A DNA stretch of 64,000 nucleotides from assembly GCA_963746185.1 (NCBI GenBank), contig CAVVAE010000004.1, forward strand, positions 930,001 through 994,000. The letters are read 5' to 3'. The position numbers were made by a program, and so were the translations under genes. How positions within the stretch are numbered: the first letter of the stretch is position 1; each line of letters opens with the position of its first letter. Positions 1 through 8,707 of this stretch are shown here, one piece after another. A model generated the notes under the pieces. It made no database searches and was not told the DNA's origin. It saw nothing but the letters and a program-made list of their open reading frames with translations. The stretch comes from CAVVAE01 sp963746185 (GTDB lineage: Bacteria > Actinomycetota > Actinomycetes > Propionibacteriales > Nocardioidaceae).

Positions 1-55
1 GAAGGGAGTCGAGACTCGAGCAGAACACTGCTTCCCCTCCCAACTCCTTGGGAGG
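1..55 (+). promoter_or_regulatory. 3' tail of a probable TPP (THI-box) riboswitch with an RBS-sequestering hairpin
   Basis: The window opens with gaagggagtc, which resembles the conserved 3' end of actinobacterial TPP riboswitches; the aptamer itself would lie left of the window. Downstream, cctccc (36-41) can pair with gggagg (50-55), which contains the Shine-Dalgarno of the ykoE-like gene. The same cctccc can instead pair with gggag (4-8) of the riboswitch tail. This is the layout of a translational OFF switch: ligand binding would hold the tail in the aptamer, freeing cctccc to mask the ribosome site. Pairings are seen directly; the riboswitch identity is inferred from the tail and from the thiamine-type transporter that follows. 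Confidence 0.6.
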
Positions 56-63
56 CACCGCTG

Positions 64-756
64 ATGGCACAGATGAGCAACACCACCAACACCGACAGCA
101 CCAGCACGACCCGCGCCGGGACGACGTTCGGAGCTCCGGGCCCGGGATCGCCGGTCAACCCGGCCGGCTGGCGCACCATCGACTTGATGACGACGGCGGT
201 CATCGGCGTCGTCTTCGGCGTGGCCTATTGGGGCTGGAGTTCCGGCTACACCGCGATCGACGCGGCGGCACCGGCGCTCGGCGCCGCCAAGGGCCTGCTC
301 GGCGGTCCCTGGTTGATTGCGGGCGTGGTTGGCGGGTTCGTCGTACGCCGACCAGGCGCTGCGCTCATCGCCGAGACATTGGCGGCCGCGGTGTCAGGCA
401 TCATCGGCACGCAGTGGGGTGCGACCGTGCTGCTCTCGGGCCTCCTCCAAGGGCTCGGCGTCGAGCTTGCGCTGGCGTTCTTCCTGTTCCGCAACTACCG
501 GGTCTACGTGGCCATGCTCGGCGGAGCGCTCGCGGCAGCGTTCGAGACGTTGTACGAGTGGGACGCTTACTGGGTCGGCATGACAACGGCGTGGAAAGTC
601 GCCTACCTCGGTTGCTTTGCTGTTTCGGGCGCCCTGGTCGCTGGACTCGGTGGCTGGTGGTTGGTCCGGGCACTCGCTGCGAGCGGTGCCATCGACGGAC
701 TGCCCGCCGGACGCGAAGCCGCCGGACGAGAAGCCGCCGACGATCACAGCGCCTGA
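64..756 (+). CDS. ykoE: ECF transporter S component, YkoE family (thiamine/hydroxymethylpyrimidine uptake)
   Basis: A 230-residue hydrophobic protein with about five membrane segments (about residues 40-185) and short polar ends. It matches the YkoE-type substrate-binding subunit of energy-coupling-factor transporters, which captures thiamine or its pyrimidine moiety. The ATG at 64 follows GGAGG at 51-55 with 8 nt spacing, which decides the start over a TTG at 48 in another frame. It is the first gene of a three-gene set: a double ATPase overlaps its 3' end and a transmembrane T component follows. This order mirrors ykoE-ykoD-ykoC of Bacillus. The upstream element supports thiamine-responsive control. 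Substrate is inferred from family and context. Confidence 0.85.
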   Translation: MAQMSNTTNTDSTSTTRAGTTFGAPGPGSPVNPAGWRTIDLMTTAVIGVVFGVAYWGWSSGYTAIDAAAPALGAAKGLLGGPWLIAGVVGGFVVRRPGAALIAETLAAAVSGIIGTQWGATVLLSGLLQGLGVELALAFFLFRNYRVYVAMLGGALAAAFETLYEWDAYWVGMTTAWKVAYLGCFAVSGALVAGLGGWWLVRALAASGAIDGLPAGREAAGREAADDHSA

Positions 757-2260
757 AGTCTCCGGGGGCGCCGACGTCGCGATCGATCGGCTTTCCTGGA
801 CACCGCTTCGCAGGCGCACCCCGGTCCTCGATGATCTGAGCCTGTCGATCCCGGCAGGCCAGCGCGTCGTGATCGTCGGCCCGAGCGGCGCCGGCAAGTC
901 GACGTTGCTTCGCGCCATCGCAGGAGTGCTCCTGACCGGCGGGCACGGAAGGCTCGAAGGCAGCGTTCTCGTCGACGGGCGTGAAGCGGGCCGCGTCCCA
1001 GGCGACGTCGGCCTGCTGATGCAGGACCCGGTCGCGAGCGTCGTCGCCGAGACCGTCGGCCGCGACGTGGCGTTCGGCCTCGAGAACCGCCGCGTGCCTC
1101 GTGCCGACATCTGGCCACAGGTCCGGCGCGCGTTGGCCGCTGCCGCCTTCCCGTACGACGAAACGCATCCGACCACAGCGCTCTCTGGCGGTGAGACCCA
1201 GCGACTCGTGCTCGCGGGGAGCCTTGTCCTCGGAAGCCGGGTGCTCCTGCTCGACGAACCCACGTCGATGCTCGACCCTGAAGCTGCCAAGACCGTGCGC
1301 GATGCCATCCGCACTGATGTCAGCCGACGAGGAACCACGACGATCATCGTGGAGCACCACTTCGAGCCGTGGCTCGATTTCGCCGACCGGCTCATCGTCC
1401 TTGGCCGCGCCGGCACGATCGTGGCCGATGGGCGGCCACGCGACGTCCTGGCGAACCATCAGGACCTACTCGGCGCCGAAGGCGTCTGGGTGCCCGGGCT
1501 CGGCAGCCCCACGTTGCACAAGCTCGACGAGATGCTCGTCGCACCCTGGCTCGACCCGCCACGACGCCTCGTCGAGGCCACCGACGTCCGTGTCGAGCTG
1601 CCGACCAGCCTGGTCGACCGACGCCGACCGCCAACCGTCGCGCTCGACGGGGTGAGCGCGTCGATCGACGCCGGTCGCTGCCTGTCGGTCACCGGAGCCA
1701 GTGGTGCCGGCAAGTCGACTCTCGTCTCCGTGTTGGCGGGTCTGCGCCGACCGACAGTTGGCGATGTCGTGTCAGCCCCAGAGCTTGCGACGCGCAAGGG
1801 CCCGGAGCCCTGGCGCTGGAAGTCACGTGACCTCACAGCCCGGTTGGCGTGGGCGCCGCAGACTCCTGAGCATGCGGTCGTCACGACCAGCGTGCGCGAA
1901 GAGGTGCGGGCGTCCGCACGGGCGAGTGGACGCGCGGGACAACGGGCAGATGCGCGGGCCGAGGGCTTGCTCGAAGCCTTCGGGCTCAGCCACCTGGAGT
2001 CGGCGAATCCGTATCACCTTTCTGGTGGCGAGCAACGCAGGCTCATGGTCGTCGCGGCGTTGGTGCATGGCCCCGCCGGCGTACTGCTCGACGAACCGAC
2101 GGTCGGACAGGATCGGCAGACCTGGGCCACTGTGCTCGGTGCCGTGGCGGCCGCTCGCGACGCAGGCACCGGGGTCGCTGTCAGCACCCACGATGTCGAA
2201 GCCATCGAAGCCGTAGCCGATGATCGGCTGACCCTTGCGGGCGGACGGGTGCTGGCATGA
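686..2260 (+). CDS. ykoD: ECF transporter double ATPase, YkoD/CbiO-like
   Basis: Energises vitamin-precursor uptake with the S and T subunits by hydrolysing ATP on the cytoplasmic face. Two ABC ATPase domains lie in one chain of about 524 residues. The first has Walker A GPSGAGKST (about 65-73), signature LSGGE (about 166-170) and LLLDEPT. The second has Walker A GASGAGKST (about 337-345), LSGGEQRRL and LLDEPT. The start is uncertain: GTG 686, GTG 650 and TTG 617 are all in frame and all overlap ykoE, and none has a strong ribosome site. I chose the shortest that keeps the first domain complete. The stop overlaps the next start as ATGA, so translational coupling is likely. Confidence 0.85.
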   Translation: MPSTDCPPDAKPPDEKPPTITAPEVSGGADVAIDRLSWTPLRRRTPVLDDLSLSIPAGQRVVIVGPSGAGKSTLLRAIAGVLLTGGHGRLEGSVLVDGREAGRVPGDVGLLMQDPVASVVAETVGRDVAFGLENRRVPRADIWPQVRRALAAAAFPYDETHPTTALSGGETQRLVLAGSLVLGSRVLLLDEPTSMLDPEAAKTVRDAIRTDVSRRGTTTIIVEHHFEPWLDFADRLIVLGRAGTIVADGRPRDVLANHQDLLGAEGVWVPGLGSPTLHKLDEMLVAPWLDPPRRLVEATDVRVELPTSLVDRRRPPTVALDGVSASIDAGRCLSVTGASGAGKSTLVSVLAGLRRPTVGDVVSAPELATRKGPEPWRWKSRDLTARLAWAPQTPEHAVVTTSVREEVRASARASGRAGQRADARAEGLLEAFGLSHLESANPYHLSGGEQRRLMVVAALVHGPAGVLLDEPTVGQDRQTWATVLGAVAAARDAGTGVAVSTHDVEAIEAVADDRLTLAGGRVLA

Positions 2261-2943
2261 CCGGCTTTCGCAGTCCTGGGCCGTTGGCTGTGTTGGCGGC
2301 CTGCCTCATGCCGGTGATCGGTGCGTTTGCGATCACCAGCCTGAGCGGAGGTGTGACGGCGCTCGTGATTCAGCTCGCCGCCTTGGGATGGCTGGTCCGA
2401 GACGTGCGGAGCAGCCTGCAGCGCGCCGCGTTCGGCCTGGTCGCGGCAGCGGGCATCGCCGTCTCCACCTGGTTGTACGGCGGCCGCGACCTGGCGGAGG
2501 CGGGAACAGCCGCCTGCCGCATCCTCTACCTGGTGCTCCCGAGCGCCATGTTGCTGCCGCTGCTGCGCCCGAGCGAGCTGGGAGACCACCTGGCGCAGCG
2601 CCTGCACTTCCCTGCTCGTGGCGTGGTTGCGTGTGTCGCTGCCCTGCGCCGGCTGGACTCGTTCGGCACCGACTGGAAGACGATCCAGCGCGCACGGCGG
2701 GCCCGTGGCTTGGGACTCGACGGTGGACCCATCCGTCGTACGAAGGAGTCTGGGGCGAGCGCGTTCGCGCTCCTCGTGGTGTCGATGCGGCACACGGGGG
2801 CGATGGCGATGGCGATGGACGCCCGCGGTTTCGCCTCGGCAACGGACCGCACGTGGGCCGAACCTGCGCCCTGGCGCTTTGCCGACACCCTGCTCCTCGT
2901 CGTGGCCCTCGCTCTCGCCGTGGTGCCGTGGTACGTAGGATGA
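2257..2943 (+). CDS. ykoC: ECF transporter T component, YkoC/CbiQ family
   Basis: A 228-residue integral membrane protein that should couple the ATPase to the S component. Membrane segments are near the N terminus (about 8-50, 60-78, 85-100) and at the extreme C terminus. The cytoplasmic coupling region contains two short basic motifs, ARRARGLGL and DARGF, which match the Ala-Arg-Gly signatures of CbiQ-type T components that contact the ATPases. Its ATG overlaps the ykoD stop by four bases (ATGA). Together the three genes form a complete group I-like ECF module. Confidence 0.85.
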   Translation: MTGFRSPGPLAVLAACLMPVIGAFAITSLSGGVTALVIQLAALGWLVRDVRSSLQRAAFGLVAAAGIAVSTWLYGGRDLAEAGTAACRILYLVLPSAMLLPLLRPSELGDHLAQRLHFPARGVVACVAALRRLDSFGTDWKTIQRARRARGLGLDGGPIRRTKESGASAFALLVVSMRHTGAMAMAMDARGFASATDRTWAEPAPWRFADTLLLVVALALAVVPWYVG

Positions 2944-2992
2944 CGGATTGAAATAGCGCCAAAACGTACGGGTTGGCGAGCGAGGAGTTGGG

Positions 2993-3730
2993 ATGGTCCG
3001 GTGGCCGGCCCTTGTGGTGTCGGTGCTCGCCCTCCTGTTGAGTTCGTGCTCCGACGATCCCGCTGACACCGAGACCGAAGATCCACCGATTAAGGTCGGT
3101 GACTGCTTCGCCGGCGGCTCGACCAAGCCGATCGACTGCAAGCAGAACCACACCGCGCAGACGGTCTATGTCAGCGCCGAGCCTCCGAGCAACACGTCTG
3201 CGGACCTCTCGCCGTGCCGCGAGGCGCAGGCCAAGTTCCTCGGCCAGGACTTCAACACCCGGCTCGACGTCCAGCTCTGGGTGCCGGAGGACGAGTCTTG
3301 GTATCGCTGCGACATCCTGCTGCGTAACTCGACGCACGCCGTCGCCGGCTACCAGGTGCTCACCACGTCACTCAAGGGCGCGCTGGACAAGGGTGTTCCG
3401 GTCGACCTCCAGGCCTGTCTCGACGAGAAGTACACCGCGTCGCGAGACCAGCCCTACGCGCCTTGCGACACCCCGCACGTCTCGCAGGAGATCATCGTGG
3501 CCCCGGCGATTGGGACGAATGAAGAGAAGTTCCCGCGCGATGTGTCAGACCGCGCGACGCGGGCGTGCAATGCGACCGCCTCCGCCTCCGACCTCCTGGT
3601 CGGAGCCAATCAGGTGGAGGCGTTCTTCCCCGAGAACCCCGACGCTTGGTCGACCGGGGAACGCACCGCCGACTGCTGGATCACGGCCACTCGCGGACAG
3701 CTGCCTGCGGTCAAGAACAACACTCGCTGA
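2993..3730 (+). CDS. Septum-formation-domain lipoprotein
   Basis: A 245-residue exported lipoprotein. The N terminus is a lipoprotein signal peptide with lipobox LLSSC around residues 15-19, so the mature protein would be anchored outside the membrane by a lipid-modified cysteine. The mature part has paired cysteines (for example GDCFAGG, PIDCKQN, YRCDIL, ADCWIT), the spacing seen in two-copy Septum_form (PF13845-like) proteins of actinobacteria. GAGGAG precedes the ATG at 2993. A second Septum_form protein is at 49656-50579. The molecular role of the family is not firmly known. Confidence 0.7.
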   Translation: MVRWPALVVSVLALLLSSCSDDPADTETEDPPIKVGDCFAGGSTKPIDCKQNHTAQTVYVSAEPPSNTSADLSPCREAQAKFLGQDFNTRLDVQLWVPEDESWYRCDILLRNSTHAVAGYQVLTTSLKGALDKGVPVDLQACLDEKYTASRDQPYAPCDTPHVSQEIIVAPAIGTNEEKFPRDVSDRATRACNATASASDLLVGANQVEAFFPENPDAWSTGERTADCWITATRGQLPAVKNNTR

Positions 3731-3746
3731 CCTCGAGCCCCTGACG

Positions 3747-4397
3747 TCAGGAGACGAAGCCGGAGCGGTAGGCCATGATGACAGCCTGCGTCCGGTCGCG
3801 GGCGCCAAGCTTGGCGAGCAGGCTTGCGACGTGGGTCTTGATGGTCTCGGTCCCGACCAACAGCGCCAGCGCCATCTCGCTGTTCGACAGTCCGGCCGAC
3901 ATCAGCCGCAAGACCTCTTCCTCACGGTCGGTCAGGCCTGCCTTCTCGAAACCCGGGTCACCTACGGGCGATCGCCCGGCGTCGTACGACCGGACCAGAT
4001 CACGCATCGCCTGGGGGAAGAGCAGCGCCTCATCAGTCGCGACCGTGCGCGTCGCGTACACGATCTCGTCAGGGCTGGCCCGCTTGAGGAGGAAACCGCT
4101 GGCGCCGGCGAGCAGCGCGTCGAGCACGTACCCGTCGTTCTCGAACGTCGTCACCACGAGCACCTTCGGCGGATGCGGGAGATCGAGGAGACGCCGAGTC
4201 GCTTCGATGCCATCGATCTTCGGCATCCGGACATCCATCAGGACGACATCGGGGTGCAGCGTCGCCACCAACTCCCGCACGAATGCCCCGTCGTCGGTTT
4301 CGCCCACGACCTCGAACTCGGGGTCGCTCTCGAGCACCGCTCGCAGACCGTTGCGCACCAGTGGCTCGCCATCAGCGAGGAGCACGGTAGTCGTCAT
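3747..4397 (-). CDS. LuxR/NarL-family response regulator
   Basis: A 216-residue two-component response regulator. The receiver domain (about 4-120) carries the phospho-acceptor Asp in VVLMDVRMP and the conserved Lys in FLLKRAS. The C-terminal LuxR helix-turn-helix (about 150-210) has LTDREEEVLRL and ETIKTHVASLLAKL. The start at 4397 gives MTTTVLLADGEP, the usual beginning of the receiver fold; an ATG at 4430 would add 11 residues. No histidine kinase is adjacent, so the partner lies elsewhere. It is transcribed away from the amidase gene at 4605, and the intergenic region 4398-4604 should hold both promoters. A 12-bp palindrome CCTGACGTCAGG (3740-3751) overlaps the stop. Confidence 0.88.
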   Translation of the reverse strand: MTTTVLLADGEPLVRNGLRAVLESDPEFEVVGETDDGAFVRELVATLHPDVVLMDVRMPKIDGIEATRRLLDLPHPPKVLVVTTFENDGYVLDALLAGASGFLLKRASPDEIVYATRTVATDEALLFPQAMRDLVRSYDAGRSPVGDPGFEKAGLTDREEEVLRLMSAGLSNSEMALALLVGTETIKTHVASLLAKLGARDRTQAVIMAYRSGFVS

Positions 4398-4604
4398 CGG
4401 GGCATGCGCAGTCTCACTCGCACTCCTCATCTCGTCCTGACCCGCTCAGTCACGCGTCAAGATGACCAGCGGACGGAGGTGCGCCCTGTTCATAGTGTCC
4501 ACCGCCCGCACCAACGCCACACACCCGGGACGCCGCAGACCACTCCGCGGTTGAGCAACCCGCTGCCCGAGTGACCCAGCGCAGTTACGCTACCGGGGTG
4601 CAGA

Positions 4605-5435
4605 GTGTCTCGGGTTCTTGTCGCCACCGCGTGTGCGGCGGCGGCTGCGCTGACGCCCTCCGGCACCGTTCAAGCCGGCGACGCACAAGTCGATGGCACA
4701 CCTGGTGCGGCGTTCTCTACGGCTCGCTCCAACGAGCCGTTCTCGGAGGGTACGGCGTCCGTGGCGGGCCGTCTCAACGGCAAGCTGTTCGTCATCGATC
4801 CAGGTCATCAGCTCGGCAACTCTCGTCACCCGACGCAGGTCAACCGACAGGTCAACGCGGGCGGCTTCTCCAAGGCGTGCAACACCTCAGGCGCGGCCAC
4901 CAACGCCGGCTTCCCCGAGTCGACGTTCGCGTGGCGCGTCTCGCAAGCCTTGAAACGCCAGCTCGAGGCCCGCGGCGCCACTGTCGTGCTCACCCGGACG
5001 ACGAACTCGTACGCCGACTGGGGCCCCTGCATCGGCGTGCGCGGCCGAGTGGGCAACCGGGTCGACGCCGACGCGGTGGTGTCGCTCCACGCCGACGGTG
5101 CCCCGTCGTCGGTTCGCGGGTTCTTCGTGACCACTCCGGGGATGCGACGCGGCTGGACCGACGACATCGTCACACCGTCCCACCAGCTCGGCAAACGCGT
5201 GCAGGCTGGCCTGGTCTTCGCCGGCGCGAGCGTCTCCAACAGCTACGGCGACGGCTTCGACGAGCGAACCGACCTCGGCACCCTCAACTGGAGTGACCAA
5301 CCGATCGTGATGGTCGAGCTCGGCAACATGCGAAACTCCCATGACGCAAGACATTTGACGTCGCACCGTTATCGCAACCACGTCTTTGCTCGCGGTCTGC
5401 GGATGGGTCTCTCCCATTTCGTCTTCCAGCGCTGA
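4605..5435 (+). CDS. Secreted N-acetylmuramoyl-L-alanine amidase (Amidase_3)
   Basis: A 276-residue peptidoglycan hydrolase that would cleave the amide bond between MurNAc and L-Ala in the wall. An Ala-rich signal sequence (about 1-24) precedes the Amidase_3 domain. Zinc-site features are visible: the first His in FVIDPGHQLGN, and the second His in VVSLHADGA. The catalytic Glu is probably in IVMVELGNMRN. The length fits a single-domain cell-separation amidase with no cell-wall-binding repeats. The start is GTG at 4605; the signal peptide begins immediately after it. A hairpin at 5453-5469 could terminate it. Confidence 0.85.
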   Translation: MSRVLVATACAAAAALTPSGTVQAGDAQVDGTPGAAFSTARSNEPFSEGTASVAGRLNGKLFVIDPGHQLGNSRHPTQVNRQVNAGGFSKACNTSGAATNAGFPESTFAWRVSQALKRQLEARGATVVLTRTTNSYADWGPCIGVRGRVGNRVDADAVVSLHADGAPSSVRGFFVTTPGMRRGWTDDIVTPSHQLGKRVQAGLVFAGASVSNSYGDGFDERTDLGTLNWSDQPIVMVELGNMRNSHDARHLTSHRYRNHVFARGLRMGLSHFVFQR

Positions 5436-5452
5436 CTTAGCCACCTGTCTCA

Positions 5453-5469
5453 GACCCGGATGCCGGGTC
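5453..5469 (+). terminator. Hairpin downstream of the amidase gene
   Basis: GACCCGG and CCGGGTC form a perfect 7-bp stem around a 3-nt loop, 17 nt after the amidase stop. There is no clear T tract, so it is a terminator candidate only. Confidence 0.35.
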
Positions 5470-5494
5470 GATCTCCGCGCTTTAGCCTGGCTGG

Positions 5495-5791
5495 ATGGCA
5501 AACGCTCCCCTGAGCTTCGAGGACTGGTCGCCCACCCATGTCGACGCCGCAGCCGCACTGCTGGCGGCGCGCCACGAGCGTCATCGCGAACACCGGCTTG
5601 AGCTGAGGCGCGCGGCCTGGGTGTCGGCCGCACGATCACCGCCGCTCTGCTGGATTGGGCGCGGACCGGGGGACACCCCCACGTGATCTGCGACTGGCGG
5701 TCCACCAACCTTCGACTCGTCTCGGGCGTTCACGTCCTTTGGTTGGCAGCCGACGTTCTATCGCCTCCACCGCGCCATTCCTATCCCCTGA
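5495..5791 (+). pseudogene. Decayed GNAT-family acetyltransferase
   Basis: Three conserved blocks of a GNAT N-acetyltransferase lie in order but in different frames. Frame of 5495: an N-terminal block containing DAAAALLAARHERHR. From about 5620, one frame over: GVGRTITAALLDWARTGG and CDWRSTNL, which correspond to the acetyl-CoA-binding motif A region. Then back in the first frame: FGWQPTFYRLHRAIPIP and a stop at 5789-5791. About 99 codons remain, so the central part of the protein is deleted and two frame changes separate the blocks. It cannot make an active enzyme. It lies between the amidase and the convergent ppdK gene. Confidence 0.6.
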
Positions 5792-5799
5792 CCGACTGG

Positions 5800-8520
5800 T
5801 CAGGCGGTGCTGTCCGCGGTCTCCAACATGGCCCGGGCCGACTCGAGGCGTGCGACCGGGACTCGGAACGGCGAGCACGAGACGTAGTCGAGCAGGATCG
5901 TCTCGAAGAAGTGAATCGAGGCAGGGTCGCCACCGTGTTCACCACACACGCCGAGCACCAGGTCCTCACGAGTCTCCTTGCCCTCCCACGCCGCCACCGC
6001 GACGATCCGACCGACCCCTGACGTGTCGAGGGTCTCGAACGGACTGACCGAGAAGACTCCCTGGTCGATGTACAGCGGGAAGAACGCTGACTCGACGTCG
6101 TCACGGCTGAAGCCCCACGTCGTCTGCGTCATGTCGTTCGTTCCGAACGAGAAGAAGTCCGCCTCTTCGGCGATCTCGTGGGCGGTCATGGCCGCGCGCG
6201 GAAGCTCGATCATCGTGCCGATCAGGAAACTCAGGTCGAGGTCGACCTCCTTGCCGACCTCCGCGATCGTCTCCTCGGCTTGACGGCGGATGATCGAGAG
6301 CTCTTTCACGTCGGCCACGAGCGGCACCATGATCTCCGGGTGCGGGTCGAGGCCGCGCTTCTTCAGCTCGGCCGCCGCTTCAGCAATGGCCCGCACCTGA
6401 AGGAGGAACAGCCCCGGCACGACCAGGCCGAGCCGCACGCCGCGCATGCCGAGCATCGGGTTCTGCTCGTGGTGTCGCTGAACTTCCTTGAGCAGTTCCG
6501 CTGCCTCTTCGTCGGGCTTGTCGAGCGCCTCCGCGACGGCGACCTTGACCGACAGGTCGGTGAGGTCGGGCAGGAACTCGTGCAGCGGTGGGTCGAGCAA
6601 CCGTACGACGACGGGCAGTCCGTCCATCGCCTCGAAAATGCCGAGGAAGTCCTCACGTTGAAGTGGCAGCAGTTCTTCGAGCGCCTTCTCGCGCTGCTCG
6701 TCGCTCCCGGCGAGGATCACTCGTTCGACGATCTTGCGACGCGACCCGAGGAACATGTGCTCAGTTCGGCAGAGCCCGATCCCTTCAGCTCCGAAGTCGC
6801 GCGCTCGCTGGGCATCGTCGGGAGTGTCGGCGTTGGCTCGGACCCCCATCCGCCGGATCGCGTCCGCGTGCTCCATGATCAGCTTCACCGCGTTGACGAG
6901 CTGGGCGTCCTCGGCCTCGTCAGAGCCCTTGGCATGGGAGCCACCCGTCGAGCCCTTCGGGGCCAGCAGCGCTTCGACCACCACGCTGGGCATGACGGAC
7001 ACGTCGCCGAGGAAGACCTCACCTGTCGAGCCGTCGATGGACAGCAGGTCGCCTTCCTTCACGTGAGCCCCGTCCGGCGTACGGATCTCCTTCTTCTGGG
7101 GGTCGACCCGCAAGGCCTCGACACCAACGACGGCCGTGCGCCCCATGCCACGCGCGACCACGGCAGCATGAGACGTCTTGCCGCCGCGGCTGGTCAGCAC
7201 GCCTTTGGCTGCGATCATCCCGCTCAGGTCGTCAGGGTTGGTCTCGCGCCGGACCAAGATCACGTCTTCACCTTCGGCAGCCCAGTCGACCGCGGTTGCC
7301 GAGTCGAACGCCACCTTGCCGACCGCTGCGCCGGGACTCGCGGCCATGCCTTTGGCGATCAGCTTGAGGTCTCCGGACTTGTCGAACTGCGGGAACATCA
7401 GGTTGGCCAGCTGCGCCCCCGTGACTCGGCGCAGCGCCTCGTCCTTCTCAATCAACCCTTCGTCGACGAACTGCACGGCGATCCGGAACGCGGCGGCGGC
7501 AGTGCGCTTGCCGACTCGGGTCTGCAGCATCCAGAGCTTGCCGCGCTCGACCGTGAACTCGATGTCACACATATCCTTGTAGTGCCGCTCAAGCGTTTCC
7601 ATGATGCCGAGCAGCTCTTCGTAGGACTTGGAATCGGTCTCGCCGAGGGCCGTGAGCGGCAACGTGTTGCGGATACCGGCGACGACGTCTTCGCCCTGCG
7701 CGTTGGGCAGGTAGTCGCCGTACACACCCTGGTGACCGGTCGCCGGGTCACGCGTGAAGCAGACGCCGGTTCCCGAGTCGTCGCCGAGATTGCCGAACAC
7801 CATCGAGCAGATGCTGACTGCCGTACCGAGCTCGTCGGGGATGCGCTCCTGCCTCCGGTAGATCTTCGCGCGGTCGGTGTTCCACGAGGAGAACACCGCC
7901 AGCACGGCGAGGTCCAGTTGCGTCCTCGGCTCTTGGGGAAACTCCGAACCGGTCTGGTCGACGATGATCTTCTTGTACGTCGAGACGAGCTCTCGAAAGT
8001 CATCGGCCTCGAGCTCGACGTCGGTCTCGACACCGCGCTTTTCCTTGATCTCGTCGAGCGCCTCGTCAAAGAGTGCACGTTTGACGTCGAGCACGGTGGC
8101 GCCGAACATCGAGAGCAGCCGACGATAGGAGTCCCAGGCAAATCGAGGGCTGTCTGACATCTTCGCGAGGCCCTCGACGGACCCGTCGTTGAGGCCGACG
8201 TTCAGGACGGTCTCCATCATGCCGGGCATGGAGAACTTCGCCCCGGAGCGCACCGACACCAGCAGCGGGTTGTCCGCCTGACCGAGGGTGCGTCCCATTT
8301 CCGCCTCAAGGTCTTTCAGGTGCTGGTCGACCTCGCCTTCGAGCTCCGCGGGCTGCTCGCCGGTCCGCAGGTACACGCGGCACGCCTCGGTCGAGATAGT
8401 GAAGCCAGGGGGGACCGGGAGCCCAAGGTTGGTCATCTCCGCCAGGTTCGCTCCCTTGCCGCCAAGCAGATCCTTCTGAGAGGCGTCGCCTTCATTGAAG
8501 TCGTACACATATCGAGTCAT
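5800..8520 (-). CDS. ppdK: Pyruvate, phosphate dikinase
   Basis: A 906-residue enzyme interconverting pyruvate + ATP + phosphate and PEP + AMP + pyrophosphate. An N-terminal ATP-grasp nucleotide domain begins with GGKGANLAEM. The phosphohistidine domain in the middle has TSRGGKTSHAAVVARGMG, with the catalytic His in KTSHA. The C-terminal PEP/pyruvate TIM barrel has GLCRTEHMF, GTNDMTQTTWG and GVCGEHGGDP, the last with the catalytic Cys. Length and order are those of a full bacterial PPDK. No regulatory-protein (PDRP) gene is adjacent. The ATG at 8520 starts the conserved N terminus (YVYDFNEGD). Confidence 0.97.
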   Translation of the reverse strand: MTRYVYDFNEGDASQKDLLGGKGANLAEMTNLGLPVPPGFTISTEACRVYLRTGEQPAELEGEVDQHLKDLEAEMGRTLGQADNPLLVSVRSGAKFSMPGMMETVLNVGLNDGSVEGLAKMSDSPRFAWDSYRRLLSMFGATVLDVKRALFDEALDEIKEKRGVETDVELEADDFRELVSTYKKIIVDQTGSEFPQEPRTQLDLAVLAVFSSWNTDRAKIYRRQERIPDELGTAVSICSMVFGNLGDDSGTGVCFTRDPATGHQGVYGDYLPNAQGEDVVAGIRNTLPLTALGETDSKSYEELLGIMETLERHYKDMCDIEFTVERGKLWMLQTRVGKRTAAAAFRIAVQFVDEGLIEKDEALRRVTGAQLANLMFPQFDKSGDLKLIAKGMAASPGAAVGKVAFDSATAVDWAAEGEDVILVRRETNPDDLSGMIAAKGVLTSRGGKTSHAAVVARGMGRTAVVGVEALRVDPQKKEIRTPDGAHVKEGDLLSIDGSTGEVFLGDVSVMPSVVVEALLAPKGSTGGSHAKGSDEAEDAQLVNAVKLIMEHADAIRRMGVRANADTPDDAQRARDFGAEGIGLCRTEHMFLGSRRKIVERVILAGSDEQREKALEELLPLQREDFLGIFEAMDGLPVVVRLLDPPLHEFLPDLTDLSVKVAVAEALDKPDEEAAELLKEVQRHHEQNPMLGMRGVRLGLVVPGLFLLQVRAIAEAAAELKKRGLDPHPEIMVPLVADVKELSIIRRQAEETIAEVGKEVDLDLSFLIGTMIELPRAAMTAHEIAEEADFFSFGTNDMTQTTWGFSRDDVESAFFPLYIDQGVFSVSPFETLDTSGVGRIVAVAAWEGKETREDLVLGVCGEHGGDPASIHFFETILLDYVSCSPFRVPVARLESARAMLETADSTA

Positions 8521-8707
8521 CGCTGGTCCTCTGGCGCTCGGCGTGTGGGGTGTTCAGTGACGTGTGCCTTATCTTGCCCCTAAGCCACCGGAGCCGAAAC
8601 CGTTGGGCCTCAACCCGATTCGGGCTGCTGACCGGTGGGCGGTTCGTGACGTAGGCTCCCACCACGGAGTCCAAGTCTGGACTGGACCTGAGGGGAATTC
8701 GCGAACG

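Noticed and set aside
48..839. 263-residue frame over ykoE
   Set aside because: Arg/His-rich shadow in another frame; the real ykoE start has the ribosome site.
6178..8157. 659-residue open frame antisense to ppdK
   Set aside because: High-GC codon bias opens the opposite strand; composition is His/Arg/Val-rich with no motifs, while ppdK on the minus strand has all catalytic motifs.
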